DNA of 10,608 nucleotides from Deltaproteobacteria bacterium (GTDB lineage: Bacteria; Desulfobacterota; Desulfuromonadia; Geobacterales; Pseudopelobacteraceae), in assembly GCA_030654645.1 (NCBI GenBank), contig JAURXC010000240.1:1-10608 (forward strand), written 5' to 3'. Of this stretch, positions 1 through 6,782 are shown piece by piece. The notes below the pieces were generated by a model that saw only the letters and a list, made by a program, of their open reading frames with translations, was not told the DNA's origin and made no database searches. Both the position numbers and the translations under genes were made by a program. Every line of letters begins with the position of its first letter. Position 1 is the first letter of the stretch.

Positions 1-581
1 AAATTATTTGCCGGGCCTGAAAGCAGTTCCACCAGTTTTTGGCTGATTTTATCGGGAGGAAACACAAAATCCACCGAGCCGGTGTCCAGGGCGGCCTTGG
101 GCATGCCGTAGATTGCCGACGACTCCTGGTCCTGGGCGATGTTCACCCCTCCGATCGCCTTGATATGACGGACCCCCTCGGCGCCATCCTTGCCCATGCC
201 GGTCAGTATCACTCCGATTATACGTTTACGCCTCAACGGCTTGAGCAATGATTGCATCGCCACGTCAACGGAAGGCTGGACAAAATTGACCCGTGGCCCT
301 TCCGTCAGGATTATGCGGCTGTTCCCTTCCAGCGTGAGGTGATACCCTCCCGGAGCCAGGTAAATCCGCCCACGTCGGAGATACTCTCCATCCTCCGCCA
401 GGGTGACCGGCATCGAGGCCAAATTGCCAAGACTTCTTGCTATGCGGTAGTCCATTCCGGTTGGAATGTGCAGAACGATCACCAGGGCCGCGTTCAACGG
501 AGGCAGATCGGCAAACAGGCGCTTGAGAGCGATCGGACCACCGGTCGAAACCCCGATCATTACAATATTATTTGCGGTCAT
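1..581 (-). CDS. Receiver-less CheB-type protein-glutamate methylesterase domain (3' end cut by window edge)
   Basis: Reading the minus strand from an ATG at 581 gives 193 codons with no stop before the window edge. The product is the CheB methylesterase domain alone. The catalytic serine lies in GVSTGGP (Ser12), the histidine in VLHIPTGM (His38) and the aspartate in TGMGKDGAEG (Asp132). The spacing of 26 and 120 residues is close to that of E. coli CheB (Ser164, His190, Asp286). GMPKAAL near residue 159 is another family motif. There is no N-terminal receiver or linker: the domain begins at residue 5. A CheB domain is about 190 residues, so the gene probably stops soon after the edge. CheB enzymes remove methyl groups from, or deamidate, glutamyl/glutaminyl sites of chemoreceptors in the cytoplasm. 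The start overlaps the stop of the preceding receiver gene in an ATGA, implying translational coupling. The natural substrate here is unknown. Confidence 0.9.
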   Translation of the reverse strand, partial: MTANNIVMIGVSTGGPIALKRLFADLPPLNAALVIVLHIPTGMDYRIARSLGNLASMPVTLAEDGEYLRRGRIYLAPGGYHLTLEGNSRIILTEGPRVNFVQPSVDVAMQSLLKPLRRKRIIGVILTGMGKDGAEGVRHIKAIGGVNIAQDQESSAIYGMPKAALDTGSVDFVFPPDKISQKLVELLSGPANN

Positions 582-970
582 GCCCCGTTGTTCTCCGTTT
601 TCAGGAGACTCCGGTAATAGCGGAGAGAATCCAACAGGTTGTCGGCATTGAAAGGTTTGGTTATATAATCGGTGACATACTCCTGCAGCCCCTCCATCTT
701 TTCATCCGGAGTGTCCATCGCCGTCAGCATCACGATGACATTGCCTTCGTAGAGACCCTGTTCCAAGATCTTGCGGATCGTATCCCATCCATCCATTCCG
801 GGCATCATTATGTCCATCAGAATCACCCCGCTGAAGCCGGCCTTCAGGTGACGCAGGCACTCTTCTCCGCCGGCTGCGGTGACAATATCCATCCCCTCCG
901 TCTCCAGCAGAATCTCGACCGCTTCCCTGATCATATCCTCATCATCTACAATCATTATCCTGCTATCCAT
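578..970 (-). CDS. Stand-alone single-domain response regulator (CheY-like receiver)
   Basis: This 130-residue protein is a receiver domain and nothing else. The acidic pair is Asp9-Asp10 (IVDDED), the phospho-acceptor is Asp53 in LMDIMMPGMDG, the switch threonine is Thr83 (MLTAMD) and the conserved lysine is Lys105 (ITKPF). All key residues are present, so it should be phosphorylatable by a histidine kinase. It has no DNA-binding or enzymatic output domain, so it should act through protein contacts or in a phosphorelay. Its start overlaps the end of the upstream kinase by 8 bases and is preceded by AAGGAG at 10 bases. Its stop overlaps the start of the receiver-less methylesterase. The switch region reads LTA, whereas the intact CheB of this window has VSS there, so it does not look like a simply detached CheB receiver. 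HK1 is the obvious candidate kinase by position, but this is inference. Confidence 0.93.
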   Translation of the reverse strand: MDSRIMIVDDEDMIREAVEILLETEGMDIVTAAGGEECLRHLKAGFSGVILMDIMMPGMDGWDTIRKILEQGLYEGNVIVMLTAMDTPDEKMEGLQEYVTDYITKPFNADNLLDSLRYYRSLLKTENNGA

Positions 971-3527
971 TAGCTATCATCTCCTTTTCGCCATAAGCGA
1001 CACCGGCAAACTGCTTATCTATAGTGAATAAAATACTGGCGCCATGCCCCAACCCGGCGCTTTCGGCCCAGATCCTGCCGTTGTGGTTCCGGACGATCCG
1101 CTTGCAGATCGAGAGACCGAGACCGGATGCTTCAAGGTTATGACGGGATTCATCTGCCTTGAAAAACTCGTCGAAGATCAGCTCAAGATGATCCGGAGCA
1201 ATACCGATACCGTTATCTGTTATCGACACGGTTACGGTTTCAGCGCACTGTTCCGCGCTAATCCGGACAAGTCCGTTTTCCGGTGAATAACACACGGCGT
1301 TCGAGATCAGATTGGCAAACAGTTCATTTATCTGGTCCGGCACGACCTGAACCACAAGCGCGGGGTCAATTTCATTTCGGCAATCGATATTCTTGTCGGC
1401 AAGCAGACCGGCTCTTGCAGCCAGACATTCATTAACCGCTGAATAAAGCGGAATGGATTCCAGTTCATACGGCCTGATATCGTACGAAAGCTTGACGAGC
1501 ATCCTGGTTTTATCGGTCAACTCCTTGATGGAGCTGATGTTCCTGCAGCAGATATCCAGCATCTTTTTAAGATTGGGATCGGCGACCCGTTGCCTGACCA
1601 GCGGCAAAAGCGCAAACAGAGGGGTAAGCGGAGTTTTCAGGTCATGTCCCAGCCTGACCATGAAGGACTCCATCATGCGGGCATGGTGGAGTTGCGCCTC
1701 CATTCGGGACTTTTCGTGCTCCGCCCTGCGGTTTTCGGTAATATCACGGATAGATTCGATACCGCCGACCCGGTTGCCGGACTTGTCAAACAGCGGCGTG
1801 GCTGTACCCCAGAAGTAGCGGGTCTCTCCATTGCGGAACGCCGGAACGCGCGCTTCCGCCGAAAGGGTTGATCCTTCCCTTTTGATGGTTGTGTAATCGC
1901 GGCTTATGACATCCAGATCCTCGTCAATCAGGTCAATCAGAATCGGTCTGGGCTCTCCATAGAATGGAATCGAATAGATGTGATTGCCGTTGCCCATCAC
2001 ATCTTGCTTTTTCAGTCCGGTCATGTTTTCCATGGCCCGGTTCCAGGCGATCACCCGTTTTTCCCGGTCCACAACGAAAGTAGCGTCCGGCAGGAACTCG
2101 ACAATGTCCAGCAACTGCTGGTAAGCGCTTTTCGCTTCCTCTTCGGCCACCTTGCGTTCGGTAATGTCCCGAAACGACCAGAGCCGCCCGTAATAACGGC
2201 CGTCGGCGCCGATCAACGACACTGTATAACGGTCCAGGGTCTTTCCGCCCAACATGGCTAGTTCATCACGGCAACTCTCCTGGCGATGCTGGTACAGGTA
2301 TCGGACCTTTTCCAGAAAACCTTCGGGATCGACCATGCGACCCGTCACATACGCCAGGACCGGCTCGTCGTCCTTCGACTCCGCCAGGTGTGGCGGAAGC
2401 CCCATGATCTCGATGAAGCGGCGATTGAACGACAGTATTCTGGCGTTTTCATCAACCACCAGAATCCCGTCTATCGAAGCTTCCTGCTGTGTGGACAGCA
2501 GCAGGTTCCGAAATTCCAGTGCAACCTCGGCTTTCTTGCGCTCGGTGATGTCAATCACGACACCTACCAACCCACCCACGGCGCCATGGCTTTCGTTGAA
2601 AGTGGCCTTGTTGAAAATGGCGTCGCGCAGTGTGCCGTCGGCATACCTGACAACGGTTTCATAGGCTTGCATGCCAGGATTTTCAAGCAGGGCCCGGTCC
2701 TGCTGCTGATATCGGTCAGCCAGCTCCACCGGCCAGAGCTCATGGGGCGTCTTGCCGATCAGTTGCTCCCGGCTGAAGCCTACATACGCTTCAAAGGCCT
2801 TGTTGCAGCCGAGATAACGGCAGCTGGCATCCTTGAAAAAGACCGGGGTCGGAATGGTATCCAGAAGCGTCTGCTGAAATCGCCCCTGATTTTCATTTTC
2901 AGCTTCAACCCGCTTCATCGCCAGCCCCATCAGGGTCAACAACAACACGGAACCGGCCACAATACCAGACAGCACCAGAGTCAGGTGCGTTTTCATCACA
3001 TGCAGGCGGGTCAGGAATTCCCCCTCCTTGATCCCGACAAAAAGAACGCCGATAACCTCTCCCTTCCGATTCCGGATCGGGTCGTAGGCGGTCAGATAGG
3101 GAGAGCCGAGGATGGTAGTTGCGCCGCGATAGGATACCCCCTGTTTGAAAATGGCGTCATGGGCCGCCCCCACCAACCGGCTCCCCAGAGCCCGTTTCCC
3201 ATCGGCATCAAGCACGTTGGTCGAGACCCGTTCGTCGCCCATGAAAATTGTGGCCACCCCTCCGAAGATCGCTTGAATCTTGTCCGGCAGCTCTGAATTG
3301 CCGTTAACCGCATAATCACCGGCCAGCAGTGTCCCATTGACAACCCGGTAATCCGTCCCCTTGGTCGCAAGCAGCTGCCAGAAGGTACGGATGCTGATTT
3401 CCAGCCTCTCGCGTTCATTCCTCGCTTCATTGTCATGATAGCGGTCAAGAGAGTAAAAGCCGAACAGCGTGATGCTCAGTATCGCGATCAGGGAACTTGC
3501 CAGAATGTATTTGGTAACAGGCTTCAT
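963..3527 (-). CDS. Membrane sensor histidine kinase, Cache-PAS-PAS-PAS-HisKA-HATPase (HK1)
   Basis: The protein has 854 residues. A first membrane segment (about 7-25) and a second (about 182-203) bracket an extracytoplasmic single-Cache sensor of the Cache_3/Cache_2 kind. That sensor carries the typical VATIFMGDERVSTNVL and LTAYDPI stretches also common in chemoreceptors. Three cytoplasmic PAS domains follow at about 215-330, 338-457 and 468-600, each closing on an ITE motif. The H-box histidine is His628 in LGHDLKTPLTPL, the N-box is NLISNA (Asn743), the G1 box is DNGIGI (Asp771) and the G2 box is GLGLSICKR. No receiver is attached, so phosphate must pass to a separate regulator, probably the gene that overlaps its 3' end. 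The start is supported by AAGGA 8 bases upstream. HK2 ends 43 bases before it. The ligand cannot be read from the sequence; Cache domains usually bind small extracellular molecules. The kinase core closely resembles that of HK3. Confidence 0.93.
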   Translation of the reverse strand: MKPVTKYILASSLIAILSITLFGFYSLDRYHDNEARNERERLEISIRTFWQLLATKGTDYRVVNGTLLAGDYAVNGNSELPDKIQAIFGGVATIFMGDERVSTNVLDADGKRALGSRLVGAAHDAIFKQGVSYRGATTILGSPYLTAYDPIRNRKGEVIGVLFVGIKEGEFLTRLHVMKTHLTLVLSGIVAGSVLLLTLMGLAMKRVEAENENQGRFQQTLLDTIPTPVFFKDASCRYLGCNKAFEAYVGFSREQLIGKTPHELWPVELADRYQQQDRALLENPGMQAYETVVRYADGTLRDAIFNKATFNESHGAVGGLVGVVIDITERKKAEVALEFRNLLLSTQQEASIDGILVVDENARILSFNRRFIEIMGLPPHLAESKDDEPVLAYVTGRMVDPEGFLEKVRYLYQHRQESCRDELAMLGGKTLDRYTVSLIGADGRYYGRLWSFRDITERKVAEEEAKSAYQQLLDIVEFLPDATFVVDREKRVIAWNRAMENMTGLKKQDVMGNGNHIYSIPFYGEPRPILIDLIDEDLDVISRDYTTIKREGSTLSAEARVPAFRNGETRYFWGTATPLFDKSGNRVGGIESIRDITENRRAEHEKSRMEAQLHHARMMESFMVRLGHDLKTPLTPLFALLPLVRQRVADPNLKKMLDICCRNISSIKELTDKTRMLVKLSYDIRPYELESIPLYSAVNECLAARAGLLADKNIDCRNEIDPALVVQVVPDQINELFANLISNAVCYSPENGLVRISAEQCAETVTVSITDNGIGIAPDHLELIFDEFFKADESRHNLEASGLGLSICKRIVRNHNGRIWAESAGLGHGASILFTIDKQFAGVAYGEKEMIANG
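981..986 (-). promoter_or_regulatory. Shine-Dalgarno for the stand-alone receiver gene, inside the 3' end of HK1
   Basis: AAGGAG sits 10 bases before the ATG at 970, within the last codons of the upstream kinase. It supports the chosen start and re-initiation despite the 8-base overlap of the two genes. Confidence 0.6.
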
Positions 3528-3535
3528 CTTGCCGA

Positions 3536-3540
3536 TCCTT
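3536..3540 (-). promoter_or_regulatory. Shine-Dalgarno for HK1
   Basis: AAGGA lies 8 bases before the ATG at 3527 in the 43-base gap between HK2 and HK1. It fixes the HK1 start. I see no convincing hairpin terminator or promoter in this gap, so read-through from HK2 is likely. Confidence 0.55.
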
Positions 3541-3570
3541 CATGACTCCATCAATGTTGGTTTTGCCCCA

Positions 3571-6500
3571 TTAAATTGAACCGCCCAATGCCAGCAGGCC
3601 CCTGACCTTGGCCATCAACGCATCCAGGGTGAACGGTTTCTGCAGGAAATGGATTCCCTCTTCCAACGCGCCGGCGTTCACGATGATGTTGTTGGTATAG
3701 CCCGACATGTACAGGACCCTGTCTATTTCAGGCCGCTCGGCGCTAATGCGTTCGAAAAGCTGCTGGCCGTTCATGCCCGGCATGACTACATCGGTTATCA
3801 GCAGGTCGATTTTTTCCGGGATCCTCCTGACAAGTTCCAGAGCCTGTTCCGGATGCTCCCCGACATAAACCCTGTATCCAAGCCCTTCCAGCAACTCGGC
3901 CGTCATACCGCGCACCATTTCGTTATCCTCTACCAGCAGGATTGTTTCGCTACCGCTATAATCGGAAGCCGGACCGGCCAGAATAACGTCGGAACGTCCC
4001 GGCTGCTCATCCACCAGCGGGAAGTAAATCTTGAAAATTGTGCCGCTATCTTCCGTGCTGACCGCGGCGATGTACCCGTTATGCTGCTTAACGATGCCGT
4101 ACACGTTGGCCAGGCCGAGTCCGGTTCCGTGCCCCACCGGCTTGGTGGTAAAAAACGGCTCGAAGATGTGTCTCAAGGTCTCATCGTTCATGCCGCAACC
4201 GTTGTCGCTGAACGACAAAAGGATATAATCTCCGGCCCGCATGCCCGGATGCAGCCGGGCATATTCGTCGTCGATCATCACCTGTCCGGTTTCTATAACG
4301 ATCTCGCCTGTGTCGCTGATGGCATCCTGGGCGTTGATGGCCAGATTGAGGATCACCTGATCCAGCTTTGAGCGATCGGCGCGGATGACAGCGGCCTGTG
4401 AGGAAAGCCGCAGATTGATATCGATGCTTTCGCGCAGTGTCCGTCGCAAAATGGCGTAAAACGATGAAATGGCGTCGTTAAGATCGATCACCTGCATCTG
4501 CATCACCTGTTTACGACCGAAGCTGAGCAGTTGCTGGGTCAGGTCACGCGCCTTGTGGGAGGCTCCGATGATGCCATCGACTCTGGAAAGCAGCTTTTCG
4601 TCATTCGGCAAGGCCCTTTTGAGCATGTCGGCATAGAGGATAATAGGTGTCAGCAGGTTGTTGAAATCGTGGGCCACCCCTCCGGCCAGGTGGCCGATCG
4701 CCTCCATCTTCTGCGACTGGCTCAAGCGGTGCTCCAACTCTTCCCGTTCAACCTCGTTTCTGCTCCGCTCGATGGCAATGCCGGCAAATGCCGAGGCCTG
4801 TTCAATCAGACTGATTTCAGCCGTTCCCGGGGTCGCCGGCCGGAGATGGTAAATCGCAAAAGTTCCCAGCAACTCACCGGCGGCGGAAAGGATCGGCTCC
4901 GACCAGCACGAGCGGAGTCCCGCCTCCCGCGCCGGCCTGAACCCGCTCCAGAAGGGATGGACATCGATATCCTCGACCACGACCCGCTCCTTGCGGAACG
5001 CGGCGGTGCCGCAAGAGCCAATCCCTTCGCCGATCCTGGTGCGGTTGACAGCGGCATTGTAGGAATCCGGCAGGTTGGGCGCAGCGCCGTGCAGCAGGCG
5101 CAAGCCGTCATCATCAACCAGCATGATCGAACATAGTGCGCCCGGACTCTCCGCTTCGATGGCGGTGCAAATGAAAGCGAGCAATAGGGACAGCGGCTCG
5201 CCGCGGGCAATCCGCTCCAAGATCTCGGCACGGTTCTGACCACCCTGTTCGGCTTTTTTCAGATCATCGATATTCTTGACGATATACACCGCCTTGATGA
5301 TCTCTCCGATATCGGAAAAAATCGGATCAACAGCGATTTCATACCACCTGTTATGCAAGTTGGCCTGTACGGAAGCTCGTTTGCAGGTTTTCAGCATGAT
5401 TTCAAACGGGCAGTCACTGCGCGGCAAGATCTTATCGTAGGTTGCCTGACAACAGTGCAAGCCGATCAAACCTTCGGGCGTTTTGCCGAAGATAGCCTGT
5501 GAGGCCTGGTTGGCGCTGATAATCCGGCGATCCATGTCCAGAACCATGATCGCATCCTCAACGGCATCGAAGGTGCCCCGCCATTCCTTGACCACGGTCA
5601 TGATCCTGTCGGCCTTGGCGGACAGTTGTTCCTGCTGTTCCTCGAGTTTGATCGAGGAGGATTCGAGGCGCCGGAGTTGACGGAGAAAGAGGACCGAAAG
5701 CAGCGCGGCCAGGGCGACCAGCAGCGCGGCAATGCCCCCCTGCACATAGAGAGTGCCGAGCCAGGGCGCCACCACCTCGTCCTTGTCGAAAGAGACTATG
5801 GAAACCACCGGCAAAGCGGACAGCTTACTGTAGGAGACAATTCGCGCGGTTTTATCGATCGGTGAAGTATCGGTATGGAATGTGCCCGAAGATGCATTGA
5901 CCAGGTATTTTTTAAATACAACCGCCTGTTTGAAATCGGCAAGTAAAACCTTTTCGGAAAACGGCTCAACTACGAGCACATCGCTGACAAGCGTGGAGAG
6001 CAGGATGCGCCCCTTCTTGCCGACATCGATGGTTTTATAGAATTTTTGAAAGTAACTGACATCAAATCCCACGGCTATCAGTCCGATGAAGCGTCCGTCC
6101 GGGCTTCTCAGCGGGCGGGAAAAGTTGAAACGCCATCTGCCGTCAATTCGACTCTTGTACGGTTTTGAAATGAACAGCCCGGAAGCGGAGTTATCACGAT
6201 GATGGATAAAATAATCCCGATCCGACAGGTCGATACTCTTCGTGCGGTATTCCTGGGAATGGGCAACGACCTTGCCATGCTCGTCAATCACGAACACGGA
6301 ATTGAAGCTTGAACTGTCATTTACACTTTTTCTGAGCAGCTTATGGAAATGTGGTTGCAGGGGATATTGGATACCGCCGTTTTCTTCTATCTCCGCGGCC
6401 AGTTGCTTGAGGGTATTGTCCGACTGCGCAAAAACGCGCTCGGCGTGTTCCTTGAGAGCGCCGGCATAACTGGAAGATCGCTTTTCGGCATCGTGAATCA

Positions 6501-6615
6501 CAAACCGGTATTCACGTGTGCTGTTCCAGCAGAAAAGTCCCGCCAGCACCAGCAACACACCGGAAACCGATATGATGTATCTGAGTCTGATTTTGTTGTA
6601 ATAGTTCGATGACAT
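3571..6615 (-). CDS. Hybrid sensor histidine kinase, dCache-PAS-GAF-HisKA-HATPase-receiver (HK2)
   Basis: The protein has 1014 residues. Membrane segments at about 11-30 and 289-311 flank a large extracytoplasmic region typical of a double Cache (dCache) sensor. A short coiled linker (about 313-345) leads to a PAS domain (about 345-455), then a GAF domain (about 465-620) with the GIGSCGTAAF and LRSCWSEPI motifs. The kinase core is of the NtrB-like type: His649 in GGVAHDFNNLL, N-box Asn761 (NLAINAQDA), G1 SDNGCGM (Asp804), and G2 GHGTGLGL (828-835). A C-terminal receiver (about 891-1010) keeps Glu896-Asp897, phospho-acceptor Asp942 (ITDVVMPGMNG) and Lys993 (LQKPF). All catalytic residues are present. 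No HPt protein is visible, so its downstream partner is unknown. The start is supported by GGGAG 5 bases upstream. The core belongs to a different H-box class from HK1 and HK3, so it is not part of their duplication. The PAS domain carries clustered cysteines (388, 389, 402, 411). Confidence 0.94.
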   Translation of the reverse strand: MSSNYYNKIRLRYIISVSGVLLVLAGLFCWNSTREYRFVIHDAEKRSSSYAGALKEHAERVFAQSDNTLKQLAAEIEENGGIQYPLQPHFHKLLRKSVNDSSSFNSVFVIDEHGKVVAHSQEYRTKSIDLSDRDYFIHHRDNSASGLFISKPYKSRIDGRWRFNFSRPLRSPDGRFIGLIAVGFDVSYFQKFYKTIDVGKKGRILLSTLVSDVLVVEPFSEKVLLADFKQAVVFKKYLVNASSGTFHTDTSPIDKTARIVSYSKLSALPVVSIVSFDKDEVVAPWLGTLYVQGGIAALLVALAALLSVLFLRQLRRLESSSIKLEEQQEQLSAKADRIMTVVKEWRGTFDAVEDAIMVLDMDRRIISANQASQAIFGKTPEGLIGLHCCQATYDKILPRSDCPFEIMLKTCKRASVQANLHNRWYEIAVDPIFSDIGEIIKAVYIVKNIDDLKKAEQGGQNRAEILERIARGEPLSLLLAFICTAIEAESPGALCSIMLVDDDGLRLLHGAAPNLPDSYNAAVNRTRIGEGIGSCGTAAFRKERVVVEDIDVHPFWSGFRPAREAGLRSCWSEPILSAAGELLGTFAIYHLRPATPGTAEISLIEQASAFAGIAIERSRNEVEREELEHRLSQSQKMEAIGHLAGGVAHDFNNLLTPIILYADMLKRALPNDEKLLSRVDGIIGASHKARDLTQQLLSFGRKQVMQMQVIDLNDAISSFYAILRRTLRESIDINLRLSSQAAVIRADRSKLDQVILNLAINAQDAISDTGEIVIETGQVMIDDEYARLHPGMRAGDYILLSFSDNGCGMNDETLRHIFEPFFTTKPVGHGTGLGLANVYGIVKQHNGYIAAVSTEDSGTIFKIYFPLVDEQPGRSDVILAGPASDYSGSETILLVEDNEMVRGMTAELLEGLGYRVYVGEHPEQALELVRRIPEKIDLLITDVVMPGMNGQQLFERISAERPEIDRVLYMSGYTNNIIVNAGALEEGIHFLQKPFTLDALMAKVRGLLALGGSI

Positions 6616-6654
6616 TTAGACTCCCAAGCTACTCACTTCCTGGCGACAACCCAT

Positions 6655-6761
6655 TCACACCCTGAAACCCGGCTTGCCCTGTGACGACAACCAGACCGAC
6701 AGCCGCCTGGACATATCCTGAAGCGGAACCACCTCGTCAACTCCACCTCTGCCAAGGCTTC
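6655..6761 (-). pseudogene. Decayed remnant of a cheB 3' end
   Basis: Positions 6655-6747 encode 30 codons plus a TGA stop that align without gaps to the last 30 codons and stop of the intact cheB (8752-8844). I count 86 of 93 identical bases. Five of the seven differences are silent third-base changes; the other two fall in one codon and change Arg359 to Pro. Further upstream the similarity continues over GAAGCC (6756-6761), but one base is missing in between, breaking the frame. Beyond that only weak resemblance remains up to the HK3 stop at 6783. There is no cheB start, receiver or catalytic residue, so it cannot make a methylesterase. It fills most of the only sizeable gap in the locus, between HK3 and HK2. 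It is best read as a scar of duplication or recombination. Confidence 0.88.
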
Positions 6762-6782
6762 CACGGACATACAGGTCATGAG

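Noticed and set aside
578..970. Lone receiver as a plain broken-off CheB receiver
   Set aside because: Its switch region (LTA) and C-terminal half differ from the CheB receiver of this window, so simple fission of one cheB is not supported. The coupling is kept as a separate finding.
2286..3296. Long plus-strand open frame of 336 codons
   Set aside because: It is antisense to the conserved sensor and PAS regions of HK1, resembles no family I know, and is the usual shadow of a GC-rich coding gene.
3528..3570. Possible terminator or promoter between HK2 and HK1
   Set aside because: Only a weak imperfect inverted match around CCATCAATGTTGG is visible, with no U-tract and no recognisable -35/-10 or -24/-12 elements.
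6633..6779. Small minus-strand open frame of 48 codons just after HK3
   Set aside because: Most of it is the cheB remnant read out of frame after the one-base loss. It has no ribosome site that I can see and an arginine- and cysteine-rich nonsense composition.
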